Assembly: GCF_024623065.1 (NCBI RefSeq) | Contig: NZ_JANJZR010000019.1 | Location: 1 to 64,000, forward strand | Direction: 5' to 3' | DNA: 64,000 bases | Source of the DNA: Bacteroides acidifaciens | Lineage (GTDB): Bacteria > Bacteroidota > Bacteroidia > Bacteroidales > Bacteroidaceae | Part shown: positions 10,001 to 17,049 of the stretch, piece after piece | Numbering within the stretch: the stretch's first letter is position 1 | How the letters are laid out: each line of letters starts with the position of its first letter | Translations under genes and position numbers: made by a program | The notes under the pieces: model-generated | Seen by the model: only the letters and a program-made list of their open reading frames with translations | Databases searched by the model: none | What the model was told of the DNA's origin: nothing

Positions 10001-10927
10001 CAGTCCGCCGAACAGTACAGGGGTAATAATCAAAGGTATCGACCTTTTCCGTTTGAAGACGAATGAGATGAATACAATGATGATGAGCAGTGCGATAGTA
10101 GAGGTTAGTATAGTGTCCTTTTTTATCTGCCGGGCATTGTAGACTCCTACCGAAGGACCGCCGAAATATTCCGCCCGAATCACAGGAGACTCACTTTGTA
10201 CGTGCCGGAGTTCTTCTTCCAGTATTCTGACGAGTTCGTCATTCTTTCCGGTGCTTCCTGTGCTGAATACCGGAGTGATGAACATCAATAAGGTAGAACC
10301 GTCTTTGGAGAAGATATGTTCGTCGTAGATTTCGTAGTTGGCTTCCAACTGGAAATCCTGTAAGTGCTTCAGGACTTCACTGCCAAGTCCGAGCGGGTCC
10401 CTGAGGATATAACTTCTTAATGCAATGCCGGCAGGAGAAAGAAGGTTGGTGTAATTCTTCTGCATGGCGGCGTGTATTCCCTTTTGTGTCAGTAGGGAGT
10501 CGAACCGCTGGTAATCCGTGTCTGTCAGGAAGAGTGGAAGATGGTCGTAAACGAAGTCGGTGGCTCCGCTGACGAGATTCTGGTCTACTTGTGCGAAGAT
10601 ACTTTTTATCAGTGTCCCGCCTGCTTTTTCGGTCAGAGATTGTTGCAGTTGTCCGGCTGCTTCAATCAGGGAATCCGGTTCTACGGCATTACACGTATCC
10701 GCAGAGGAGAGCATGACAATGATTTTGTCCTTAATCTTGAGATTATCAAAAACCTTGATGGTATTCTGTGAATCTTTGGTGTCGGGGAAGAACTGTGTGA
10801 TGTTCTCTTCAAACTTCACTTGTAGGGCAAAGTAGCCCATGAACAGGATACAGCAGATGAGGGACAGGTAGAACAGAATCTTGTGTCTTTCAAAATAATC
10901 ATATAGTCCGATAAAAAACTGGGTCAT
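7070..10927 (-). CDS. MMPL/RND exporter fused to PlsC acyltransferase and methyltransferase
   Basis: The 1,285-residue protein has three parts. Residues 1 to about 810 are a full RND/MMPL exporter with two halves, each having a periplasmic loop and a block of membrane segments. After another hydrophobic stretch (about 825-850) comes a 1-acylglycerol-phosphate acyltransferase domain, with NHQSFID near 900 carrying the HX4D pair and FPEGTR near 970. The last ~190 residues are a class I SAM methyltransferase (DIGCGFGP near 1117, then GIDYDED). Aryl-polyene clusters usually carry these as separate genes. One chain holding exporter, acyltransferase and methyltransferase suggests the lipid is finished at the membrane and handed straight to export. 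The enzymatic domains keep their key residues, so they look active. Confidence 0.88.
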   Translation of the reverse strand: MTQFFIGLYDYFERHKILFYLSLICCILFMGYFALQVKFEENITQFFPDTKDSQNTIKVFDNLKIKDKIIVMLSSADTCNAVEPDSLIEAAGQLQQSLTEKAGGTLIKSIFAQVDQNLVSGATDFVYDHLPLFLTDTDYQRFDSLLTQKGIHAAMQKNYTNLLSPAGIALRSYILRDPLGLGSEVLKHLQDFQLEANYEIYDEHIFSKDGSTLLMFITPVFSTGSTGKNDELVRILEEELRHVQSESPVIRAEYFGGPSVGVYNARQIKKDTILTSTIALLIIIVFISFVFKRKRSIPLIITPVLFGGLFALFLIFFIKGSISAIAVGAGSAVMGIALSYSIHMLAHQNHVSTVQQLIKEIAYPLTVGSFTTIGAFLGLIFTSSDLLRDFGMFASLALVGTTLFCLIYLPHFLKGQADVKQGRVLRIIEKINAYSFDKNKWLVGGIALVTVICLFTSQKVGFNNDMMSLNYEPQHLKQSEEKLLHLFDSHEKTVLFVSVGKDMVGATETYAATNRKLSTLKEQGLIKEYASASQFLISPQEQQKRLKKWEDYWTNEKKEQVREHLEASAAEFRFRPGSFDGFCQWLARPFGEYHYSSQEDDLSGKLLNEWQTSADSITMLISQIRISETNKEAVYAHFNKDRDVVIFDRSYFANKWVSAINDDFYLILYLSSFLIFFALWFSYGRIELTLMSFLPMLVSWVIILGLMGILGIEFNIINIILSTFIFGIGDDFSIFIMDGLQNKYRTGQKVLNSHKTAIFFSAFTTVVGMGALVFAKHPALQSISLISILGMIAVVLVAYTIQPLIFRFFIASPAFKGLPPYTLIRLLRTVALFLLFFIGCILLRILIALLYLIPVRKSSKQHFVCRLIQITCKGILLLATAVKKEHINKANERFDRQAIIIANHQSFIDILVLLSLSSKVLMMTNHWVWHSPFFGAIIRYADFYYIGEGYEQYIERMKKKVEEGYSIAVFPEGTRTYNGKMKRFHKGAFYLAETLQLDILPILLYGNDKIIAKAQPFNVRKGIIYTEILPRIPVGDPSFGTTYQERTKRISTYMQQEYARICREKNTTDNPAFYEALIQNYIYKGPIVEWYIRIKVKMEGNYRLFNRLIPTQGQITDIGCGFGPLCYMLSLLSEDRDILGIDYDEDKIAVAQHGWLRGDRLQFRHGNALEYPLPESDVFILNDMLHYMSYEHQRSLLLKCAGRLRPQGMMIIRDGNSANTSKHRLTRFTELLSTRIFKFNRATEELSFTTEAQLREIAATCGMNVETIPNDKYTSNTIYIFRKPD

Positions 10928-12114
10928 ATCTTTTTTCTTCTACAAGTCGTGAGCAGGGCGAACGAAATGATTCCCGCTACCAGGCTGCAAACGACTGCAA
11001 ATATAATACTTCCTATCAAATATTGCTCTATGACTGATTTTACATTTGCGAAAGAGAGCTCATTTAAGTGCAGGTTGACGGGGTCGCCCAGCACTTTGCA
11101 TCCGGTTGCGTAACTTCCATACAGCAAAAACGGAATCATCGGGGGGATGCTGATGTTGGCCGCTACAATAGCGATGACTTTGTTCAGCCGGAGCAGATGT
11201 GCCAGAAACAGGGTTGTCAGCATTTGGTATCCCCACACCGGAACGATGCCCATGAATACTCCGAGCACAATGGCTGCCGTGATTCGCAGGTTGGATTCTG
11301 GTGAATGGGTGACATGTTCGGAGAAAAAACGCTTGCAGTTCTTCCAGGTCAGTTTGCGGAAAAAGTTGCGGGGGATAATCCACAAGAAAGTGATAAATAC
11401 CAGTACCGTATTCAGGATGCTGATACGGGTGAAATCACGGAACGGGCGGAAATGCGAAACCCGCTCCTCTTGTGGCGGATAATAGACATGTACCGGTATG
11501 TTTTTGACTGCGATATCTCCCCATGCCGCAAATACGAGGGCTTCCAGTTCAAATTCATATTTGGCGGTATAATACCATTTATGGACGTTCATCTGTTGCA
11601 ATGGATACAGGCGGTAACCGGATTGTGTGTCCTGCAACTTGATTCCCGTTTCGAGGGTGAACCAGAAGTTGGAGAATTTATTGGCAAATGTATTTTTTTC
11701 CGGCATATTGTCCGAAGCAAGGTTGCGCGAACCTACCAGCAGAGTATCCGGCTCTTTTTCGATAGCTTCGATGAACGAAGGGATATCCGAAGCGAAGTGC
11801 TGCTCGTCCGAATCAATGGTGATGGCATAGCGGAAGCCTTGTGCCTTTGCATGGCAGAGTCCATGTTTCAAGGCTACCCCTTTTCCCCGGTTGGCGGGGT
11901 GGGTGATAACTTGCAGGTTGGCTTCCTGGCTGAGTATCCCGGCTGTTTCGTCCGTTGAACCGTCATTGACGACGAGAATGTCCGGTGCATAGGAGCGTAC
12001 ACTCTCTATGACGTCCGCCAGTGTCTTGCCGTTGTTGTAACTTGGGATGATAACGATAATCCCCAATTGTTTCAACTTCTCGTGCCAGTAGGCTGTACTT
12101 TGCGACTCCTTCAT
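10924..12114 (-). CDS. family 2 glycosyltransferase with DUF2062 membrane domain
   Basis: The 396-residue protein has an N-terminal GT-A domain: IIVIIPSYNNGK, then VVNDGSTD (48-55) and DSD (101-103) for nucleotide-sugar and metal binding. It resembles dolichol-phosphate-mannose synthase-like enzymes. From about 265 to 390 there is a DUF2062 module with membrane segments (VFMGIVPVWGYQM and later helices). It overlaps the exporter gene by 4 bases and the dehydratase gene by 4 bases, so translation is likely coupled. It would add a sugar to the lipid head group or to a lipid carrier at the inner membrane; donor and acceptor are not known. Confidence 0.85.
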   Translation of the reverse strand: MKESQSTAYWHEKLKQLGIIVIIPSYNNGKTLADVIESVRSYAPDILVVNDGSTDETAGILSQEANLQVITHPANRGKGVALKHGLCHAKAQGFRYAITIDSDEQHFASDIPSFIEAIEKEPDTLLVGSRNLASDNMPEKNTFANKFSNFWFTLETGIKLQDTQSGYRLYPLQQMNVHKWYYTAKYEFELEALVFAAWGDIAVKNIPVHVYYPPQEERVSHFRPFRDFTRISILNTVLVFITFLWIIPRNFFRKLTWKNCKRFFSEHVTHSPESNLRITAAIVLGVFMGIVPVWGYQMLTTLFLAHLLRLNKVIAIVAANISIPPMIPFLLYGSYATGCKVLGDPVNLHLNELSFANVKSVIEQYLIGSIIFAVVCSLVAGIISFALLTTCRRKKI

Positions 12115-12542
12115 ATTTTAGTTGAGGTTAGTACGGCTTTCAGCTTGATAAAGCATTCGTTTTCTGCGGTTTCTTTCGCTTCTGTGGTTCCTTCAGTTGT
12201 TACGGCTCCTTCCGCCTTTACAGTCCCTTCCGCCTGCAACTGAAGTTTGCCTTCTTCCGTATCTTTGAGGGTCAGCGTTACCGACAGGCAGGGTGTATTG
12301 ACAGGATTGACGACTGACAAGAACTTGCATGAAGACACTTGTGTATATTGCAACTTGTGCCGGCGGATATCCTCTGCACATTCTTTGATAAGTTGCAGTA
12401 GACAGACTCCGGGAACTACCGGATGCTCCGGAAAGTGTCCCTGATAAATAGCGTGCTCCGGATTCAGTTTTACCCGGATAGTCCAGGTGATTGAATCCGG
12501 TGATTCGGAAGAGAGAAGCGTATAGAAGTTATCAAGTAGCAT
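12111..12542 (-). CDS. hotdog-fold 3-hydroxyacyl-ACP dehydratase subunit (ApeI-like)
   Basis: The 143-residue single hotdog domain carries the FabZ/FabA signature GHFPEHPVVPG (35-45), so the catalytic His is present (His36). The Glu found 14 residues later in FabZ is Gln50 here. The other hotdog dehydratase of the operon (19271) keeps a Glu but lacks the His, so the two may form one heterodimeric active site, as the ApeI/ApeP pair is thought to. The C-terminus has a low-complexity Thr/Glu/Ala stretch (about 110-130). It would remove water from the 3-hydroxyacyl-ACP formed by the ketoreductase at 23250. Confidence 0.82.
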   Translation of the reverse strand: MLLDNFYTLLSSESPDSITWTIRVKLNPEHAIYQGHFPEHPVVPGVCLLQLIKECAEDIRRHKLQYTQVSSCKFLSVVNPVNTPCLSVTLTLKDTEEGKLQLQAEGTVKAEGAVTTEGTTEAKETAENECFIKLKAVLTSTKI

Positions 12543-12545
12543 ATA

Positions 12546-13106
12546 TTAAATCTCTTTAGATAGTTTGTCCAGGCGAATTGTCAATCGTATCCATGGATGC
12601 TTTATTTTTATTTGTACCGGGTCGCCCGGAATATCTCCCGTGATATATAAGACAGATTTCCCGAAGCCCTTTCCACTGGCTCTTTTTTCCGTCAAACCGT
12701 CTTTGGACATCTTCGCCCGGATACTTTTCTCGCTTAGAAACAGGCGTTTGAAGTCCATCTCCAGAAGTTTCAGTACCTTTTCTTTCTTCATGGGTTCAAT
12801 GCAACTGTTGACATTGAACTTACCATCTTGAAGGGAGAAGTCAAAAAGGCTTAGCCCGAAATAGGTGGACGCCACTATCCGGATTTCATTGTCGGGCATA
12901 CGGCGTACTATCAGCATGCCGCTCATGTGATGCTTCATGAAGTCCAACTGGATATTATACTTTTGCGAGCTTTCTCCTTTTGCCAGTTCGATAGCAGGCG
13001 GCACTATGCTGTTTTCCCCGCTTATGCGCGGAGAGCAGGAAACCGGCAACTGCATCACTAAGAAAAGCAGAACCGTCCGATTAACGAATCGCAAACTTCG
13101 TATCAT
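12546..13106 (-). CDS. putative lipoprotein of the polyene operon
   Basis: The 186-residue protein has a hydrophobic N-terminus ending in LPVSC, a plausible lipobox, so it is likely lipid-anchored. The mature part is beta-rich and basic at the end, much like the DUF3261/LolB-like lipoproteins that accompany aryl-polyene clusters, although the match is by shape and position only. It overlaps the LolA-like gene by 26 bases, which suggests coupled translation and a shared task: LolA-like carrier plus lipoprotein receptor, handing the product to the outer membrane. No catalytic motif is seen. Confidence 0.7.
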   Translation of the reverse strand: MIRSLRFVNRTVLLFLVMQLPVSCSPRISGENSIVPPAIELAKGESSQKYNIQLDFMKHHMSGMLIVRRMPDNEIRIVASTYFGLSLFDFSLQDGKFNVNSCIEPMKKEKVLKLLEMDFKRLFLSEKSIRAKMSKDGLTEKRASGKGFGKSVLYITGDIPGDPVQIKIKHPWIRLTIRLDKLSKEI

Positions 13107-13716
13107 TCTTCAGGGAGTTGAACTTTTTGTTATAGAATTCGTATTCGGTATAATTCGTGGCTGTTTCGGACAGGCGGAGTTTGTGTACCGACATATCTTT
13201 CTTGTCGAGGTAGATTTCTATCCCGGTGATATAGGCTTGTACGGCTTTATTGACCGGCTTTATCTTGACCAGGTAGAATTGTGCATCTTCAAAGTATGCC
13301 AGTTGGTAGTTGGACGACATTTTGGAGAGGTCGCCTATCATGCAGGCGGTCAGCATATCCTGCATCTGTCCCATCATCTTGTTGGCGTTCAGGTTCATGA
13401 TGTTTTTCTTACCGTCCGAAACGATTTTGAGCTTACTGCCGTTTATCACGATGAGATAGTCCATCGGGCGGAAATATTCCATGCAGATTTTATTGCTCTT
13501 CTGGTAGTAGAACTTCCCTTTGGAAGTAACTTTTTCGTCGAATATGTCGAGGTATTTCACTTGCGTGAAATCACTTTCGATAGATTGTACGGTCTGTGCT
13601 TCTTCTGCCAGGCGTTTCTCAAAATCCTGAAGTTGCGTCAACTTCTTCATGCCTTGCGCATGGGCAGAGACAACGGACAGAAAGATAAGTAATGTATATG
13701 TAACTAAAGTTCTCAT
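13081..13716 (-). CDS. LolA-like outer-membrane lipoprotein carrier
   Basis: The 211-residue protein has a signal peptide (MRTLVTYTLLIFLSVVSAHAQG) and the LolA beginning: QSIESDFTQVKYLDIFDEKV (about 43-62), followed by KGKFYYQ and ICMEYFRP. These are the strand pattern of LolA half-barrels that hold a lipid in the periplasm. The general chromosomal LolA serves lipoproteins; a second copy within a polyene operon most likely carries the polyene lipid. It sits 11 bases from the deacetylase gene and overlaps the lipoprotein gene. Cargo is inferred. Confidence 0.82.
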   Translation of the reverse strand: MRTLVTYTLLIFLSVVSAHAQGMKKLTQLQDFEKRLAEEAQTVQSIESDFTQVKYLDIFDEKVTSKGKFYYQKSNKICMEYFRPMDYLIVINGSKLKIVSDGKKNIMNLNANKMMGQMQDMLTACMIGDLSKMSSNYQLAYFEDAQFYLVKIKPVNKAVQAYITGIEIYLDKKDMSVHKLRLSETATNYTEYEFYNKKFNSLKNDTKFAIR

Positions 13717-13727
13717 ACGTTTTTATT

Positions 13728-14408
13728 TTATGCCAATAGTTCGTCCAGCCGGACAATGGTGTATCCCTGTTTTTTCAGTAAATCCAGTATCTGCTTCACC
13801 AGTTGCCCGCTGTTTGGCATTCGGTCGTGCAGCAAGATAATAGAGCCTGGTTTAAGACCTTTCCGGATTCTGTCGAGTACTTTCTCCGGTGACGGCTGTT
13901 GTGTATCCAGTGTACGGATGTTCCATCCTATAGAGGTGTAACCCAATTGTCGGACGGCTTTCGCAATCGTCGGATTGGTGACCCCGAATGGCGGACGAAA
14001 CAAAGTTACCGGCTGCGAAGTTACTCGTTCTAGTTCAGACTGACAAGTTTGCAGGTCTTTTTTCATCCTGGAGAGTCTGTATAGCGGGAATAAGCCGGAA
14101 TGGGTAAATGAATGATTTCCAATCAGATGTCCTTCCGCTACCATTTGCTGCAATAACTTCTCATTTCCTTCAATCTTGTGTCCGATACAGAAGAAACAGG
14201 CTGTTGCTTGGTGTTCTTTCAGCACTTTCAGTACTTTCGGAGTCTGTATAGGGTCGGGGCCGTCGTCAAAAGTCAAGACTATTACCTTTTCTCCAGTACG
14301 CTTTCTGCAAAACGAGCGGAGATAAATCTCCGACCGGATGCTATAAGAAGCATAGACGAGAAAAGACAGTATCAGCAATGAACCAAGAACGAGACAGGTG
14401 ATAATCAT
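13728..14408 (-). CDS. NodB-type polysaccharide deacetylase, membrane anchored
   Basis: The 226-residue protein has an N-terminal membrane helix (about 2-22) and a complete NodB domain. It has LTFDDGPDP (Asp48 and Asp49), the metal-binding HSFTH (His99 and His103), FRPPFG (about 137-142) and LLHDRMPNS near the end. Such enzymes take acetyl groups off N-acetylhexosamines with a Zn ion. In this operon it may act on a sugar put on the lipid by the glycosyltransferase at 10924, freeing an amine that could then be acylated. That order is inference. It overlaps the chain-length-factor-like gene by 4 bases. Confidence 0.87.
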   Translation of the reverse strand: MIITCLVLGSLLILSFLVYASYSIRSEIYLRSFCRKRTGEKVIVLTFDDGPDPIQTPKVLKVLKEHQATACFFCIGHKIEGNEKLLQQMVAEGHLIGNHSFTHSGLFPLYRLSRMKKDLQTCQSELERVTSQPVTLFRPPFGVTNPTIAKAVRQLGYTSIGWNIRTLDTQQPSPEKVLDRIRKGLKPGSIILLHDRMPNSGQLVKQILDLLKKQGYTIVRLDELLA

Positions 14409-15442
14409 ACGCTTTTCCGGATTAGAATCAAAGAATGATTGATGGAGTGGTGATGATTATAAATCAGTATATTCGTAGGAGTGGTGCAGTTCTCCGATTC
14501 TTTCACAGCTTTCCATACGGCATACGATGAAGCGGTAGGATACTCGCCACATTCGTCTTTGAAGCTGAGATGGATACTCTCCAGGAAGAGGTTTGTTTCT
14601 AGCTCTTCATAAATGGTATTGCTTTCAGAGGTGATTGCTTGATTCAATGGCGCATCTTTCTCAGATATGATTGTCTGCTTCGGAGAATTATCCTGCCAGG
14701 ATTGTTGCTTATTCTTTCCGGTCATAAACCACTGAATATCCCGGCTATTTAATCCATTCCGTTGCAGAAAACGCATAATACGGTTTTGGATTTCTTCTGT
14801 CGTTTGCTGCCCGGCGAAAGTTTCTATCCCTTTTATTTCCGCGAGCGGGTGTTCTCCGGTTTCTCGGCTCAATAGGAAGAATTGTGCGCCTTCTCCGGCT
14901 TCTATCCCTTTTAGTATCCCCAGTCGCTGTTGGATGGCGTGACTGGTATCCGTCATTTCGTCCATGGCTCCTACAAGTATATACCCGCTTCCTTCCCAAA
15001 TCTTCATCATGGCATCCAGCAAAGCACTTTCGAAACTTAGACCACGATGTACATAAGTCATGTTGTAGGCATGTATCCCACGTATCAGGGCGATTTGCGC
15101 ACCGATTGTATTGAATGTCGACTGGATGAAGGGGGTAGGGTTCAGCATCCGTTCTTCATTGTCTATCAGTGTATTCAGAAACTTTTCCGTATCGACCAGG
15201 CAGCCTAGTCCTGTGGCTGTGATAATTCCCTGTATCTCTTCGGGCGGCAGTTCGCCTATACATTCCAATCCGCAGGCTACCCCCATTTTTACGATACGGC
15301 TCATGCGTCTGCGTAAGGTCGCATTGGTAATGATGTTCTTATAATCAGGCTCACAGGCTTGCAGATAAGGACGGCTGTCATCCGGTTTCTCTTGTGGATG
15401 AATCGAGGCGATGCGTTGGATATAGACTGGCTGCATAGACAT
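14405..15442 (-). CDS. chain-length-factor-like ketosynthase homologue lacking the catalytic Cys
   Basis: The 345-residue protein is a shortened thiolase-fold ketosynthase. The position of the active-site Cys reads YVHRGLSFESALLDA, with no Cys, and the two catalytic His motifs are not recognisable. In type II systems such partners pair with an active ketosynthase and set chain length. The gene ends 6 bases before, and follows, the active ketosynthase at 15449, the usual order for such a pair. It overlaps the deacetylase gene. A role as chain length factor is inferred from the missing residues and the neighbourhood. Confidence 0.78.
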   Translation of the reverse strand: MSMQPVYIQRIASIHPQEKPDDSRPYLQACEPDYKNIITNATLRRRMSRIVKMGVACGLECIGELPPEEIQGIITATGLGCLVDTEKFLNTLIDNEERMLNPTPFIQSTFNTIGAQIALIRGIHAYNMTYVHRGLSFESALLDAMMKIWEGSGYILVGAMDEMTDTSHAIQQRLGILKGIEAGEGAQFFLLSRETGEHPLAEIKGIETFAGQQTTEEIQNRIMRFLQRNGLNSRDIQWFMTGKNKQQSWQDNSPKQTIISEKDAPLNQAITSESNTIYEELETNLFLESIHLSFKDECGEYPTASSYAVWKAVKESENCTTPTNILIYNHHHSINHSLILIRKSV

Positions 15443-15448
15443 AATAAC

Positions 15449-16747
15449 TTAAAGGTTCGTTCCTTGCGGAATATTAGTTGCAGAAAAGAGAAGCGATGAA
15501 TTGTTCCCACCGAAACCGAAAGAGTTGGATAATACATGGCGGACGGGGATTCCTTCCCGGAAAGTCGTTTCCGGTATCAGTCCCGTTTCGGGCATCGCGT
15601 CCGTGAAGTTCAGGTTCGGGTAAGTCATACCTTTATATATGGAAAGAACGGAATATACCGCTTCAATCCCTTCAGAAGCTCCTAAGGTATGTCCGATAAA
15701 GGCTTTCACCGAACTGAACGGTGGAACGTGCTCTCCGAAGATTCTCTGTAATGCCATTCCTTCCGATGCATCGTTGCCGGGAGTGCCTGTGCCATGCACA
15801 TTGATATAGTCTATTTCTTCGGGAGAAATACCGCTTGAAGCGATTGCTTCGCTCATTGACAGAAAAGCGCCGTCTCCTTCGGGAGAACTTCCCGTCTGGT
15901 GATAGGCTTCGTTTGTATTGGCGTAACCGCTTAGTTCGCAATAAGGAGTTCGCCGGAGTGAGCTTTCCGGTTGAAGCACTAAGTAACCTGCCCCTTCTCC
16001 GAGGTTGAGTCCCGTACGCGAACGGTCAAAGGGACGGCAATGTGCCTTATCCAGAATCATAAGAGAGTTGAATCCGTTCAGTGTGAACCGGCAAAGTGCG
16101 TCCGTTCCCCCGACAACGACAGCATCCAATAACCCGTGTTTAATCATCCTTGCTCCCAGCATGATGGCGTTGGCGGCTGACGAACAGGCGGTACTGATGG
16201 TTGTTATGAAATCGTTGATACCCAGGTGGGAAGCAATCAGTTCCGTACTGGCTCCGCAGTCGTGGGAGATGACTTCACGCAATCGTCCCCGTTCGGGATT
16301 CTCTTTGAAAGATTCATAGAAATGCTCGCTTAAATCCATGCCGCCGACAGAAGTTGCAGAAATAAAACCGATACGTAACGGTTGAGAGTCCTGCTGTGTA
16401 TGCTGAGTGTCCTGTTGGGTATACTGTGAGTCCTGTAGGGTATGCTGAGACGGTTGCTGTGCATGCTGTAATGTTCTCTGATTCAGTCCGGCATCTTCCA
16501 GTGCTTCTTTAGCCGCCACCATTCCCAACAATGCTGTGCGTGAGACAGTCCGTTGCGGAGGGATGCCCAGCAATTGTTTCAGTTCCTCATTGCTATGCTT
16601 CACTTCGGATACGGGCACGTCGAGGGCAGTCGGGAAAAGAGTTACTTTTCCGATGCCATGTTTCCCTTGTCTCAAAGCCTCTATGTTTTCGGAAACTCCG
16701 ATGCCGATGCCCGAAACAACTCCCAGTCCGGTGACATAAATCTTCAT
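15449..16747 (-). CDS. beta-ketoacyl-ACP synthase with a Gln-rich repeat insert
   Basis: The 432-residue condensing enzyme has the full triad: Cys188 in STACSSAANA, His318 in NVHGTGTPG and His353 in FIGHTLGASEG. It would extend the polyene by decarboxylative condensation with malonyl-ACP and probably pairs with the chain-length-factor-like protein encoded just after it. Residues about 92-124 are an odd Gln/His/Ser/Asp-rich insert (units such as QHTQQDS) coded by an imperfect 21-bp tandem repeat. It sits between helices of the N-terminal half where other ketosynthases have a short loop. The gene starts 3 bases after the carrier protein gene. Confidence 0.88.
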   Translation of the reverse strand: MKIYVTGLGVVSGIGIGVSENIEALRQGKHGIGKVTLFPTALDVPVSEVKHSNEELKQLLGIPPQRTVSRTALLGMVAAKEALEDAGLNQRTLQHAQQPSQHTLQDSQYTQQDTQHTQQDSQPLRIGFISATSVGGMDLSEHFYESFKENPERGRLREVISHDCGASTELIASHLGINDFITTISTACSSAANAIMLGARMIKHGLLDAVVVGGTDALCRFTLNGFNSLMILDKAHCRPFDRSRTGLNLGEGAGYLVLQPESSLRRTPYCELSGYANTNEAYHQTGSSPEGDGAFLSMSEAIASSGISPEEIDYINVHGTGTPGNDASEGMALQRIFGEHVPPFSSVKAFIGHTLGASEGIEAVYSVLSIYKGMTYPNLNFTDAMPETGLIPETTFREGIPVRHVLSNSFGFGGNNSSLLFSATNIPQGTNL

Positions 16748-16750
16748 GCG

Positions 16751-17032
16751 TCAGGCTTTACGATTGGCTGCAATGTAATCAGACAGTGTGCGTACCGAAT
16801 AGAAGATTTGCTTTCCTTCGCCCGGATTTTCTATTTTAATACCATATTCACGTTCCAGAATCAGTATGATTTCGAGGGCGTCGATAGAGTCAAGACCAAG
16901 GCCTTCATCTCCGAACAGGGGTGCTTCGTCGTCTATATCTTCCGGAGTGATTTCTTCCAGGTTTAACTCTTTGATGAGTTTACCTTTCACTTCGTCCATC
17001 AGTTCTCTTGGGGTTTGATTTGAATTATCCAT
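16751..17032 (-). CDS. acyl carrier protein
   Basis: The 93-residue acidic four-helix protein carries the phosphopantetheine site at Ser49 (GLGLDSIDALEII). It is one of two carriers in the operon. The long linker before helix 1 and the basic tail (NRKA) are unlike typical fatty-acid ACPs. It lies between two ketosynthase genes (3 and 17 bases away) and most likely holds the growing polyene, or the aryl starter. Which carrier does which job cannot be told here. Confidence 0.9.
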   Translation of the reverse strand: MDNSNQTPRELMDEVKGKLIKELNLEEITPEDIDDEAPLFGDEGLGLDSIDALEIILILEREYGIKIENPGEGKQIFYSVRTLSDYIAANRKA

Positions 17033-17049
17033 AAGTTGTCGATATGTTA

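Noticed and set aside
11305-11958. Rightward frame of 217 codons inside the glycosyltransferase gene
   Set aside because: Antisense to clear GT2/DUF2062 coding sequence, without a family pattern.
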